From NCBI GenBank assembly GCA_004123355.1, contig SCHM01000001.1, forward strand, positions 6,254,001 to 6,318,000: 64,000 nucleotides of DNA. Reading direction: 5' to 3'. How positions within the stretch are numbered: the first letter of the stretch is position 1; every line of letters begins with the position of its first letter. The stretch comes from Amphirosellinia nigrospora. Its lineage: Eukaryota; Ascomycota; Sordariomycetes; Xylariales; Xylariaceae. Shown piece by piece: positions 11,231-24,217 of this stretch. The notes below the pieces were generated by a model. It did no database searches. It was not told the origin of the DNA and saw only the letters and a list, made by a program, of their open reading frames with translations. The translations under genes were made by a program, and so were the position numbers.

Positions 11231-12762
11231 CTACTTCTGAGTGGCCAACAAAACCGGCTCGAACGCCTCAACGAAGGATACACAATCGTGGAAATTGTTG
11301 TAGAGTGGTGCAGGTGCGACTCTGATGACGTTGGGTTTTCTCTCATCCAAAACGACACCGTGTTCTTCCAGGCCATGCATCACAGCATCCAATAGCCCAT
11401 CCGCAAGCAAGAGGCTCAGTTGAGCTCCTCTCTGGTCAGGATCGGGCGGCGTAATGACCCGGAAAAGCTTCTTCGCCTCTTCTGACATCGACGAGAGACA
11501 GTTCTCCATAAATGCAGTCAATTTCTTAGATCTCTCCCGTAGGGGTATCATGCCACCGGCTAGCTCAAAAATCTCGAGCGATGCGCAGACGCTCGTTATG
11601 TCGATGACACTGGGGTTACTGAGCTGGAAGCCGGCGGCTCCCTTGACGGGGTGAAACTTGTTTTCCATTTGGAATCGTGTCGCTTTGTCATTCCCCCACC
11701 AGCCTGATAAGCGGTTACCGTAACCTCGCTCAGGCTCCTCATCCGTTACTACAGTCGTAACCAGGCTATTCCGCTCGTGTACGAATGCACCCCCTATAGA
11801 GCCTGGCCCGCCGTTCAAATACTTGTACGTGCACCATGCCGCTGCATCAACGTCCCAGTCGTGGAGAGAAAGGGGCACGTTGCCTACGGCATGCGCCAGA
11901 TCCCAGATGATGAAAATGCCGTGGTTACGAGCATATGCCGTTATCGTGGGTATGTCAAGCAGCTGCCCGGTGTAGTACTGTATTCCAGGGAGCAGGATGA
12001 GGGCCGTGTCCGCGGCGTGTTTTGATATTACGGACTGGATATCATAGGTGCTGATGACTGCATTTTCTGCGAAGGGCGACTCAATCGTCACCATAGACGT
12101 CTCAGGGGAGAGCCCGTGATGTTTGATCTGGCTCAGTACAGCAAACTGCCATGCTACCTTAGCTCACTTCTCTCGTAAAAATTACTAAGTGATACCTACA
12201 TGGTCACTTGGAAATGCTTTGCTCTCCAAGATAATCTTATGCCGACCGTTGGGGTCAGGGCGGTAAAATGCAGACATCAGTAAATGGAGATTGGCTGTCA
12301 AGGTTTGCATGACGGCCACTTCCGTCTCTTCCGCACCAACTATGGGAGCCATCATTTTGGCTGCCCGATGATCTGCGTTGAGCCATGTGGGCAGAGGAGA
12401 ATCCTCAAGTGGTTTGAAGTGGCCCTGAACGCCCTGCGTTGCCCATGTCGCAAGATACTGCTGGATGCGGGTGGCCGTCCTCTTCGGTTGCACCCCAAGG
12501 GAGTTCCCGCATAAGTACGTGCATGGCGTTGTTTCATCGATATGTGCGTCATTGCTACGATCTACGGATGTTCAGCTACTTTCAAGGCGTCCCTAGAGGA
12601 GACAGATATCTCACCACCTGCTAGAAGCGTCTTTCTCTTGACGTCGGCTTTCGTTGGTATGTGAAATTCGTCTCTGAGGTGGCGAAGATCATCATCTCGG
12701 TCGAGGGCCTCGGCTTGGGCGCGGAGGCCCGAAAACCGCGAAGCATCAACCGGAGTAGTCAT
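11231..12762 (-). CDS. bna5: kynureninase (L-kynurenine hydrolase, EC 3.7.1.3)
   Basis: A PLP enzyme that cleaves kynurenine to anthranilate (and 3-hydroxykynurenine to 3-hydroxyanthranilate) in tryptophan breakdown and de novo NAD synthesis; cytosolic. Exons: 12762-12615, 12561-12200, 12145-11231, all in phase, 474 aa, the usual length. Visible motifs are YLCGNSLG near residue 70, ESKAFPSDH (about 160-170), [12 protein letters not shown] and [14 protein letters not shown] with the Schiff-base Lys in TYKYLN, then the C-terminal [20 protein letters not shown]. Introns are 53 and 54 bases with GTGAGA and GTAGGT donors. The gene shows no frame damage, unlike several neighbours. It is not next to other kynurenine-pathway genes in this window. 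Confidence 0.95.
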
Positions 12763-15700
12763 GGATGATCGAAACCCGAAAGATCCTTCTAGGTCAAAGT
12801 ACCTTTCAAGCGGTGAACAGGAGAACAGAATGGTATTATGGCCAGATATGACCAGTCAGCTACGGACGGGAGCTATTGGCGTTGAGGTTGGGTTGGATGG
12901 AGCAGAACCTCTTTAGGCTCGACAACAAAGTCGTGCGGGAGCAGCTCGAATATTCCGATAGGCCCGCCCCGCAAGGTGGGGTGAGTCTATGACGGTTGGA
13001 GTTAATAACTTCACGAAGTATTCAGACCTTCTATATGTGGGGTGGTTTTTTTTTTTTTTTTGGAGATGTAATAGATGTTATGGCCGTCGGCCGTCGGCAG
13101 ATATGTGAGTAACTACATGATTGTAATTTCTCGCTTCGCCGAACCTCAGTCATTGTTGCCAATGCCGATTTGTTAGTGCAGTCGGTGTGTGATTATCGAG
13201 CCTCTTTGTCGGTTTGGGTCAAGCTTTTTAGACAAGCTTTTTGATGCAACCGGTGATACCTAGTACGGAGTTGGGGTTCTACAATATGCATTTCGCCCGT
13301 GGATGCTCCGAAGCACTACGAATGTGGCAACCCGTGAAGTAGAATCTGTGGTTTGCCTGCATGTGCTCTGGTTAGGACTCTGGTTAACACTCCGAGCCGC
13401 ATTATGGTGCATGAAGAAGCTATTGATCTTAAGGGAAGTTGTGTTCTTTGATGTGCTTCCTATACTCACATTTATTATCATCAACGTTATCCACATCGAC
13501 ACGTTGGGGTAAAAGGTGTTTCTAAACCAATCTCCAATCCCAGTGATCCATCTGTTTTATTGTAGGGAGTATGTCAAAATGGAACTGGTATGAGGTATGA
13601 GTTACACTTACATGTTTTGGTCCGTTGGATTGGATACACGTGTATCATTATAGTTTGCTTCATCAGGGGCGAATAATCTGCACCCCAGATTCGTAGCTTC
13701 ATTTTAAGTACCGCTTGTGTTGACCTTGGCACTTCAAATAAAGAAGACATTCGAGGGCTAGCCGGGACAACTCCGAGGAGAACCAACAAGGGAACCAGCT
13801 TCAGTGCATATACTTGCTCCAGATGTTACGGAGAGAGGGATAGTAACAATGGACCGAGGGTGTTGCCGAGCACCTGTTAGCTTCAGTTCTTTAGCTAATA
13901 GTTAAGTACAACTTTGTACGAACGGCAAATTCCTGTCAAGTATTCGTCAATGTCGCAAGGATCGCGAATGATGGTGGAAGCGGTAAGCATTAGTCGCTTC
14001 GGCGGTGTCACCCACGATGTGAGACTTAGCTTAGTTTCCGTGATTTTGCGACAGTAATCGATGAAATTGTCAATTGGCATCTCCATTTTCAAGCGGATTC
14101 TATGACAAACGTTTGGAGCCTAATTCTAGCACCAATTGAGTAATTTCCGCGGGAAATGGTGTGGTGACACAGGTGTCAACCTTTTGGACCAGAAATTGGT
14201 AGCTCCCACGATGTTCGTTTTGGAGAAGTTTTCACGATGAATTGGAGAACCTCAACAAACCTCCGACCAATTCGGTGGGGCGCGAGTGGATAGCTAGGGC
14301 ACAGCAAGCTAGGGGGATAAAATCTGGGGTTTAATTTAGCTAGCCAAATACAAGGTTTTGCCTAGGCGGTTTTCGACGGTATCCCCGGCTAAGCTCAGGG
14401 GACTTGAAAACGGTGACTATCACGAGATCGGCTTGGTTTGTTGGGCGTTTCAATCGGCTGACGAAGGGGGGCGAGCGGTATGGGCATAATGGGGCTGGGT
14501 AATGCTTCAATCAGGTAAAATGGGGGTAATAGAATGGTCGGTAGGGGTAATAGAAACCGAAAAGGCGAAAGACGCGTGATTGTGTTAGTCAATGGATGAC
14601 GGGTCCGGGACACGGTTACAGTGCTCAGCACGGTCCGGATGGCTCGACGGCATTTGGTCGACGAGCTGGACGAGATTTGCTTAGTTTTGCCTGGAAAACG
14701 CGGGGCAGGAGTGGATGGAAGCAATTCAAGAAACAAGTCACCCGCTTCGTGATGCGCGCCGGCCTGCGCCCTGACTAACACAACCATGCCCGAGAGGGAC
14801 AAGGCCAATGTCCCCGATCGTCACACGATCTAAGATTTTGCGGCTTCCAGAACCACCGTGGCCCCATGTTCCGATGCCACTGGTCTGTCAGTTTTTCAAC
14901 CCCTGAAACTAGCATTACGAAGCCACGTACATTGGTGGACATGATCCCGGAGTTGTATGCAATTAGATAATTCTAGAAAAGATTTCGCAGGTATACATAC
15001 TACAAGTAACAAACCAGGTAGGTAGGTATTCGGGGAGAGGTGGTATTTCGGATGAGAATCCGATGTTGATGCGCCAGCCCATTTCTGAGCCAGCCGAGAC
15101 GTATACCTAGAGATATTTACAATGGAAAGAATACCTTGAAGACGGGCATGGTGAAGGTCTAGCTAGTACGGAAAACTCGGAGAGATGTTGTAAGAGGTAG
15201 GTAGGTACCTACCTATGTATTCAAGAAGAGCCGCTATCCAGGTGCGGTTGTACAGGTGTCAGAAAAAAGCATGAATTGTGGTACCTAGGTAGAGCCATGT
15301 TTTCACGTATGCAACGGACAGAACCCGTTCATGCTGCCTCGAATAGCCGCCAACATTCGCTGCTAAGGTTAGTATATCGCGGTCAGTGGAGAGCCGGTAG
15401 CGTTGGCTTGTCTGACCGACCGCTGTAGTGTACTTTGTACGTACTGTAAAATTACCACTGGTCACATGGTATTCCGTACACGACACGAAGTATAATTCCG
15501 ACTCTCAGCTGCTTACATAGAATGGGCATGTTTTCGGATTTACAAAGCCCATCCAAGGGGCCATCTTCCCTTGCCCATTGCCACTGTCCCTGACCTGTCA
15601 AAGTACTTTTACGGTTGCTAATCTCGGGAATTACGTACACTGGAGTACTGGCAACATAATTATGCCCTCGAGGTGCGCAATCCTGGAATGATTTTTGTTG

Positions 15701-17767
15701 GCGTTGTGTTGCGAGTAAAGCAGATGCCGTACCATTGCAGATGTACACGCCACACTACAGGTCACAGTGACACCGTAAGGTATCTGGATACATGTAGTCT
15801 AAGAATAGATGAGCTCACTGTGTAAGTATAGGAGTACCTCTACTCTGACGTACTCATCCGTAAAGTGGTGGGACGGTACAGGGACACACAGGTGGGGATT
15901 TTCAGGTACCGCCTGAATGGGCCAATTGGACCATAGGCCGCATCCTGTTTCAGCTAGCGGTGGCTGCGAGGCGACCCTCTTGTTCGTCACCTCGAGCGAA
16001 GAGTTTTCAGTTTCCCATCTTCATCGACGCCCGGTACGTCTCCATTAACCGTAAGTGACGTGATGTAGGTACATCGGTACAGTATCGCTCGTGCGAACGG
16101 TATGCCCAGAAACGGCGCCAACAGGGTTACTTGGTTACTTGGAATAGCTTTGACAAAAGGAACAATCTGCTTCTCTTGATCGGAGCGGTCTCATGCCCTG
16201 AGGAGTCCTACCGTGCACTTATTCACTAAGCGGCTGGGCTGTAGACAATACAATAGGCATATAAAGACCTCACGAGCCCCGTTCTTTACACGACTACATT
16301 CACTCTGTGACTCTGTGACGGTGCTCCTCATTCAATCCAATTCAGTTGACCCATTTCGCCTATCATGGACGAAACCCCCACCTACTACTACAACCGATAA
16401 CCTTGAACCTTCAGTTATTGCCTAGCCCAACCCAGACAGCCAGCCCTACGCCTACGGCCTGTTTGTTCTTGACATCAAATCCATTCCGCTCCTCGATCTA
16501 TTCTATTATTTTGTGGCTTCCATTGGTCACGGCTGCAACATTGAACTCTCGGCATATTAGTCAATAAAGAAAATACAGTTCTGCTTTATTGTCGTTCTTG
16601 CTCTGACTTCGAAACGAACACAAACATCCCATTCGGTATCATTCAATAGCGCAGGACTGTGCTATCAGCTCAACGGTCATCATCATAACTTCTGGGACCT
16701 CACCACTCGACGCACCGGGAAGGCTTATCATTTAAGACACTTGCCAATAATCCGTGATTACACGAGTAATCCCACCTCTGCCCGCCTCTCAGCTCTCCCC
16801 TTCTCATCTTTGGGATCTTTGGGACCAACGCCTTCTTTCTGAACTCTGGAGTCAGCCCATTACCAATATTGTTGATTGTCATTAGCTTGATTATTGCTAT
16901 CAGCTCTTTCAATTGGCCTGCTCAACTAATCACCTCCAATCGACATCCCGTGAACACCTGGCCCGAGGACCCCGAATTCGAGGTCTCCGTCTTCTGCAGC
17001 TTGGCCCGTTCCGCTCTTCCACTGTACTGCCGTGTTGCTTTCAATACAGCAACCCGGAAAATCTATCTCCTTTTTCGATAGAGTAGTATCCTGTCGGTAA
17101 GTCCCATCGTCGTTCAGCCTGTTTGTTTTGGTCTGTTTTCATTATCAAATCGCACAATTTCACCCGACCCCTGGTTTTTCAAAGCAACACAGCGGCGAGG
17201 CAAAAATTCCCCGTTCCATATCCCCTACACGAAGCGGGGGATCATCCACCTCTCACTACTTTTCTCGTTTATTCTGCACGCAGCTGGCATTTTGTTGATG
17301 TTGCATATGCTGCTACGCGGCCTGCATGGCTCGATATATGTACTCCACCCCCGGGTGTAATTACCCTATTCACTGCCGATTCTGTTGCATCATGTCATGG
17401 TAAATTGTGCTCAGTTGGTGTACCTCAATATCAGTATTTGGAGCACAGACCTTGGGGACGAGCACCCCTCGTATACTGAAGATCAGATCTCTTCCTGTCA
17501 TTCTCTCACGCTAGCTTATTGTCCCCCACTCCTTTCTTCCTTATAAGCCCGTAGTTTCCCATCCATATACAACCTCCGAAACCTCGGCTTTGGACATTAT
17601 ACCATCTCCCCTTTTACTTAGTTCCCTGCTATGGGTTTAGTATCTAGCTCTCAGCCATGGTTGTCAAATTGTTGACTTCGCAAACCACTAACTTGCCCCA
17701 GGACCGGTTGCCCGACCACATAGACACCTTGGAATCCCCAGAGAGTTCTCGGTGTAACAGCGAAATC
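12763..17767. other. 5-kb gene-poor interval
   Basis: No exon chain or domain could be supported on either strand. A run of 16 T lies at 13046-13061, a TACCTAGGTA palindrome at 15282-15291 and a related GTAGGTAGGTACCTACCTA at about 15196-15214. From about 16,200 to 17,700 the plus strand is pyrimidine-rich with several short upstream ORFs. This fits a long 5' leader and promoter for the glutamate dehydrogenase gene that starts at 17768. The minus-strand frame at 14395-14808 (137 codons, Pro/Leu-rich) has no recognisable feature. Confidence 0.5.
15282..15291. repeat. TACCTAGGTA palindrome, copy 2
   Basis: An exact intergenic copy inside the gene-poor interval. About 80 bases away lies GTAGGTAGGTACCTACCTA, a longer imperfect palindrome with the same core. 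Confidence 0.6.
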
Positions 17768-20700
17768 ATGGCTTCCAACGATCTAACTTCAGCGGAGGCC
17801 CCGCCCTGCTAACAGGCTGCTCGGCAAGGTAAAGGATGAGCAGCCGTCTCGTCACCCCTCGCCACAGCCAACACACTTCAACGTCCCGCTCAATCCTGAG
17901 AGGATTAATGGCCATAATGGACACAATGGACACAAGGTCTTGCGATCCGCTACGGTCGGATACATTGCACCCGGAATTCAAGGGCAAGGACGAACAAATG
18001 AAGTCAGGTAAGGCCTATTAATCGATAGTGTCCGCCAGTGTTTTGCTAACAAATCACAGTCAAGGAGCTCATCGGAAAGGATAAGGAATCCCAGCTTCAC
18101 ATCTAGACGAGCAGATATCCTGGTTCTATAATGAATTGGCATTGATTGTCTACTTTCAGATGGAGAGGCGGAGGTCATTGCGAACAACATCACATCAATG
18201 TATGCTGCCAAGGTCGCACCACTCCCGCATAGACAAGCGAGAAGAAATACAGTAGATATGGAGTCTGTGGACCACGCCATCTATATTGACAGCGTTCCCG
18301 GACTTTCCAACATCAAAGGTCCGCGTTACGAGAATCGACTGGAAGCAAAGTACCTTGATCACACAGATCCCGATAAAAGATTCCGGGTTGAGACCTTTCG
18401 CTCGCCCGTATCTTTGTCCAACGATAAATCGTCTACCACGTCTTTACGTTGCTACTTCGTTTATCAGTGTCAGTTTGTGGACTCAAGGCCAGATCCCGAT
18501 GAGACTCGTCTTGAAGTCATCAGCGATAGAATGTTCCTTACCAAGGCGACTAAGAACACCAAGCTCATTTATCACGACATCATCAAACTGGCTGTTAGCC
18601 GTACGGGTCCGGTCATCGAAGTATTTGACATAGAGGGAACAGAAGAGAAACGTTTGTCGTCGCTTTCCGTTCCCGTACGGCTCGCGGTCTTTTCAGCGCT
18701 TTGAGTGACTTATACCATTACTATGGAGTTACTAGCTCCAGGAAATACGTTGAACAGTTCTCAAATGGCATCACTGTTATGAGCATCTACTTGAAGCCGG
18801 CGACTAACATCGAGGCCAACATTATGCCATGGAACAATCAATTCATCAGATCACCAAAGAAATATCCCTCCTGTACTGCATCCCGCAGAACAAACTTCAT
18901 CCATTGTTTGCATCCGGCGAGCTCAGTCTTCAGGAAACCGTGTATGGACATTGTGTTTGGGTTTTCGTGCAGCATTTCCTGAACCGTCTCGGCTCAGAGT
19001 ACACCTCTATAAGGAATGCCCTGAATGCCACTAACGCGGCACACGCGGAGATGCTTGCCAAATTGAAGCGCCGTCTGCGCACGGAGACATTTACTCCTGA
19101 CTACATCCTAGAGATTATCTCGTCTTACCCTCAACTGGTTAGATCGTTATATGCAGCTTTTGCCAGTGTTCATCTGGCTGTTGGTGCTGGGTTCGAACGG
19201 CATCTCATTGCCCCAACTCCCTCGGTTGATATCCTATCAGATGCTCATCTGAAGGAAAAGATTAACCGGGAAGTGTCAAACGAACACGAAGAGATGGTTA
19301 TGACTGCATTCCGTATCTTTAACAGCGCTGTCTTGAAGACAAACTACTTCACACCTACCAAAGTAGCCTTAAGCTTCCGCCTTGATCCGGATTTCCTCCC
19401 AGAATCAGAGTATCCCCGTCGCTTATATGGCATGTTCCTTGTCATCAGCGCTGAGGCACGTGGCTTTCATCTTCGATTCAAGGACGTTGCTCGAGGAGGT
19501 ATCCGAATTGTTAAATCCCGCAGCAAGGAGGCATTTAGTATTAATGCCAGAAATCTATTTGACGAGAACTACGGCCTCGCAAGCACACAACAGCGCAAGA
19601 ATAAGGATATTCCAGAAGGCGGTTCGAAGGGTGTTATTTTGCTTGACGCTAAACAGCAAGACCGAGCGCGTGAGGCATTCGAGAAATATATCGATAGTAT
19701 TTTGGATCTACTCCTCCCCGCCAAAACACCTGGCATCAAAAATCCCATCGTCGATCTACATCGCAAAGAAGAGATCATATTCATGGGCCCTGACGAGAAC
19801 ACAGCTGACCTGGTCGACTGGGCTACCGAGCATGCTCGTTTCCGAGGCGCTCCGTGGTGGAAGTCCTTCTTCACAGGAAAGTCTCCCAGATTAGGCGGCA
19901 TCCCACACGACGCATATGGCATGACTACATTATCAGTCAGGGAGTATGTAAAGGGCATCTACCGCAAGCTGAACCTTGACCCTGCCACAGTCAAGAAGAT
20001 GCAGACCGGCGGCCCTGACGGCGACCTAGGAAGCAACGAAATACTTCTCAGCAATGAAAAATACACTTCCATTGTAGATGGTTCCGGTGTACTTGTCGAT
20101 CCCAATGGCATCGACAAGGATGAATTACTTCGCTTGGCCAAGCAGCGTGCCATGATATCTCAATTTGACGTTTCAAAGTTGTCGAAGGACGGTTACCGAG
20201 TACTATGCGACGACGCGAACATCACGCTACCTTCCGGCGAGTTTGTCGGTAGCGGTACATCCTTCCGCAATATCTTCCATTTGAGAGATTCCGACCTGAC
20301 AGATATGTTTGTACCTTGTGGTGGCCGCCCCGAGTCCATTGACCTTTCGACGGCCAATAGGCTTATCAAGGATGGGCGAACAAAAATACCCTATATCGTC
20401 GAAGGAGCCAACTTATTCATTACCCAAGACGCTAAACTGAAGCTAGAAGAAGCTGGATGTGTTCTGTTCAAAGATGCCTCGGCGAACAAGGGTGGTGTCA
20501 CATCATCATCACTCGAGGTTGCGTCGCTCAGCTTTGACGATAAAGAGTTCGAAGAAAATATGTGCTGCGATGCTCGAGGCCAAGCACCAGAGTTCTACAA
20601 GGCGTACGTTAAACAGGTTCAGGAGACTATTTGCGGTAACGCCGTTCTGGAATTCGAAGCAATTTGGAAAGAACATGAAGAAACAGGTGTGCCTCGCTCG

Positions 20701-21054
20701 GTGCTTTCTGATAGGCTGTCTGTTGCCATCACAGACCTTGATGAAGAACTCCAGCGGTCCGATCTCTGGAAGAATGAAAAGATCCAAAGATCCGTATTAG
20801 CAGACGCCCTGCCTAAGCTCCTCCTCAATAAGCTTGGGCTTGATACTATCATCAAGCGCGTGCCAGATTCTTATCTCCGAGCGATTTTCGGAAGCTACTT
20901 GGCGTCTCGTTTCGTGTACGAATTCGGCAGTCAGCCTAGCCAATTCGCTTTCTACGATTTGTAAGTTCCCATATCTAATGCTTCACACTGGCGCTCTTGA
21001 ACATAAGCTAACGATTTCCTTAGTATGTCGAGGAGAATGGCGAAAGTCGCCTAA
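17768..21054 (+). CDS. gdh2: NAD-specific glutamate dehydrogenase, large type (EC 1.4.1.2)
   Basis: Converts glutamate and NAD to 2-oxoglutarate, ammonium and NADH for nitrogen release. Start ATG at 17768 (MASNDLTSAEAPP); introns 18008-18059 and 20961-21023; last exon 21024-21054 ends MSRRMAKVA. The expected length is about 1057 aa, normal for the fungal Gdh2 class. Recognised segments are HPSPQPTHFNVPLNPERING, DEQISWFYNEL, YFVYQCQF, SALSDLYHYYGVTSSRKYVEQF, RFKDVARGGIRIV, DIPEGGSKGVI (catalytic-Lys region) and VPCGGRPESI. From 18829 to 20960 the frame is unbroken over 711 codons. Before that, from 17804 to 18828, at least eight single-base shifts are needed (for example extra C at 17804-17806 and 17970-17972, missing G near 18084, 18138 and 18656, missing C near 18828). 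I saw no substitution-type stop. Base errors are more likely than a half-dead gene. Confidence 0.9.
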
Positions 21055-22321
21055 TTCCTTCTCTTATCTTCTCCAGAAGTGAAAAAAAAAAGTGATTTGG
21101 GTACAAAGTAGCGGCACTCCAACCAGCGTCTTTGCATTTATTCTAAATATGCAATGCATCTGAGAACGTGTCCCGCTCGACGGCGTCAGTAGGAAAAGGG
21201 ATAGACGGACCTGAGGTCCCACCATAGCATCATGACTCTAAAACCGAAGCGTTTAACTTAATAGTACGAGAGCATTACGCTCTCATCCTCCAACACCTTT
21301 TACCGCTTTACACTTTTCGTGATGATTTAGTCTCTTGGTAATACTAAAAGTGTGTCTGTTATCGAGCCCATAGGCTGTCATGCTGTATAGTCCTGCCTAC
21401 CATACACGACAGCACATGATAGTAAGATTTTGAAGTTACTCTGGAGCTGCGACTACGAGAGCATGTAACTTATACTCTGTAGCTAACTGGCGAGGCCATC
21501 CCTCGTAATACTTGAAGGTTTGATGTCCAGGCAAGTGCCAAGCTGTATTTATACATCTCACGGATATATTGAATAACGGTGCGATATGTACTTAGTTTCA
21601 CCGATGCCTTGGCGGCGGCGACGGAGATAAGGTGATGATGCCTATGAGCCGCATACTTGGCTGCTGTACAGCTGCCTTGGTCCGGGGCCGTCCCGTCCCG
21701 TCCGTCCGTCCGCCTGCTGCATGGTCCACGGTTGCTTGTGGAGCTGTGTGCATCATTGTCAAGTAACCTTAAGCAAGAGTCGCCGTCTCCTGATTATTCT
21801 CCGATTCAAATAGCGTACTTCGGGGAAAGAAAGAAGCTAATACAGAGCAGAGAATGCTGCATACGAAGCTATGAAGTGAGGACAGAGGAGGAGGAAAGAT
21901 CTGCTTACCATCAAGGCCCTCAGAGGAATCATAGTCGTCGATGGAGGAGTTGATTGTTCTTTACTCACTTATATAAATGCCTATCTATACTATTTTGGAC
22001 TATTTCATGACATCCTAAGTAGCAGACCGGTTGGGATCAAAGTGCGGAATGTTATAAAAAAGTATTTCTTAGTAGGTAATAGCAATAATTAGTTGAGCTT
22101 GAGGATGGATGATGAATTAGGACCTTGGGATTCCATGTTGGGAGTGCGTTAGCATCAATGGTGATTAGTACGCATCTGGAAATAGGAATAACCTCAAGTT
22201 TTTGAATGAGTCTATTAACAAGTGGTGTGCCATTTCTTCGTCAATACTGTATTACATACTCATACATGGGTAGTCAAATTTATACTAGGACGCAACCTCT
22301 ATAGTAACAGTCCCCCGCCGC
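21055..22321. other. intergenic between convergent genes
   Basis: Holds the 3' regions of glutamate dehydrogenase (+) and the processing-peptidase subunit (-). An A-run follows the dehydrogenase stop near 21081. The 98-codon plus frame at 21657-21953 has no recognisable feature. Confidence 0.45.
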
Positions 22322-24217
22322 CTAATTCGTACACTGCGTAACTATCGTAGGGTATATATATATGGGGATTGTTAGAAACAGCTGGCCCCATCGACCAAAA
22401 TGACTGCGATATGGGACATGGCGTTTAATAATGTATACCAAGTCCCATCTAAATATTCTGTCTTGAATCTCCTCCCAGGTCATCGGTTTCGCGGTGAAGT
22501 GCGGTGCGTCTGCTTCTTGTATGATGACAGTTGGTGCACCACTACCGTTTCCTGTATTCTCGACAAGACCGCCTATGACTTCTTTCGCGACCCGTCTCAG
22601 ATCATTTACGGTTAGGTTCTGAATATTACGGCACATCTCCTGCACCGGCACTTTTCGACCATGGACTTGGACTTGTCTGCCAAGATCCTCTAGCTCGACC
22701 ATGCGGCTCTCGAGGTTCATCAACAAACTCGACCGAAGTTGATTCTTGGCGCGCTGGACCTCGACTACGCCAAGTGCTGAAAAGCCAGTATCTAAGGTAA
22801 GCGCTCTAAGTTCCTGGCACATGGCGTCTAGCATATGTTTGGTTCGGCCTGGCACACATAATGCGGATATTCCAAACAACCCAGAATCTGTGTATGAATG
22901 GTTGAAAGCCATACAATTCTCCACCCATGCGTATTGGTTGAGAACGTTGGTGTACAACCGAGAGTACATGCCCTTTCCGGGACCGCCGGCGGAGAACGAG
23001 CCGCCTCCGCCTAATAGTGTGTTTAGTGTCGCGAGTGCATATATGTCCTTAGATGCTATAGGTAATCCCTCAAAAGCTATGTGAACGTGGCTGAAGGCAG
23101 GTTGCATAGGATTTGATGAAGGTGGCTGAGTGGGAAGTGAAATGAAACCACCTGTATATCGAGCGGGAGCAGAAATGTCCTCTAAGCTTGGGGTAATATC
23201 TGTTGAATCTATGACGGCGGCATTCTTGCTGGCTGAAGTGGAGAGGTTTTTGAAGAGTGGTAATTTGGAGAAGAGGCCTGACGAATGTTGGGTTGAGGTT
23301 GTAGATGATGAAGATGATGAAGCGGAGGATTCAGTCCCGGTTGATGATGATGTACCTATAGATGTTTCTGAGCCGGTTCTTGATAACAACGGCTGTCCGG
23401 TGGCTTTCATGTCGCCGAAGTGCTCGGTGGCTAGTCGCACAGCCTCAGTATGAGGTACACCGGCGAAGGCTACGACTGTTCGCTCCGGGCGATAGAAAGC
23501 GTCTCGATATGTCTTGACGGCCGACCTGTCAATATGTGGGATCCGCTCCATAGGACACAATAGAGGGTTACCGAGAGTATTGCCTTTAAATGCTGCCATG
23601 TGTACCAATTCGGGTATGATGAGTTCGGGCCTTTTCCATATCTCGGTGATTTCATATTGTGCAGTTTCCAACTCTTGAGCAACCTCTGCTTCGACAATAC
23701 GGGGATTTCGGATCGTGTCAGCAAGCAGTTCGGTTGCGACGGGAACCGTTGAGTTGAAAGTGGCCGCTTGGTACATGATGGATTCTCTGGAAGAAACACA
23801 TTGTATATTTCCACCGAGGGACTCGACTATCTCTTGGATCTCCTCGCCTGTCTTGCTGGTCGTCGACTTGAGGCCAGGCGATCGATAATATGGCTTAGTC
23901 CGCTCAGCTGAGGGTCTCGAAACGTGAGCCGGCCTCGACGTAGACGCCCACGCCAGAGAACGACCCGGGTAGGGCTTCGGATGCAACACGAACACCATTA
24001 GGAAGCGTCGTAATCTGGTCGAATTGGGTAGGTTCCTAGGCAAGGGTCAGAGGAGGCCATAACGACATGAGAAAATCAGGGCTTTGGCTACCTGGGCGTC
24101 TGGGACTGTGACGGTGGCAAGGGTGCGGCGCAACGGGAGGCGAGATATCGGAGCCCTACCAAGCATAGGCGAGGCAATGCCTCTGGCCAGTGACTTGGAA
24201 GTGTATGCGCGAAACAT
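22322..24217 (-). CDS. mas2: mitochondrial-processing peptidase subunit alpha
   Basis: The non-catalytic, substrate-binding subunit of the matrix peptidase that removes import presequences. Exon 1 is 24217-24092 (MFRAYTSKSLARGIASPMLG, a basic amphipathic presequence); exon 2 runs from 24035. The junction reads TVPDAQ then EPTQFDQITTLPNGVRVASE. The peptidase M16 fold is clear (GVGVYVEAGSRFE, SHIIDRLAFKST, TGEEIQEIVESLGGN). The Gly-rich loop GGGGSFSAGGPGKGMYSRLY that marks the alpha subunit is present, and the beta-type HxxEH is absent as expected. Three one-base shifts lie at about 23910-23912, 23893-23894 and 23871 (plus strand). The family normally ends near WEEIQDRIFRWDLG; here the frame runs on for some 38 unrelated residues after a GG at 22438-22439, which suggests a fourth lost base. 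Expected mature length is about 570 aa. Confidence 0.92.

Noticed and set aside
17768-24217. A decayed duplicate segment carrying dead copies of housekeeping genes
   Set aside because: The breaks are nearly all single-base run-length changes without substitution stops, and kynureninase and most of the dehydrogenase are intact, so consensus error is the simpler reading; reads would settle it.
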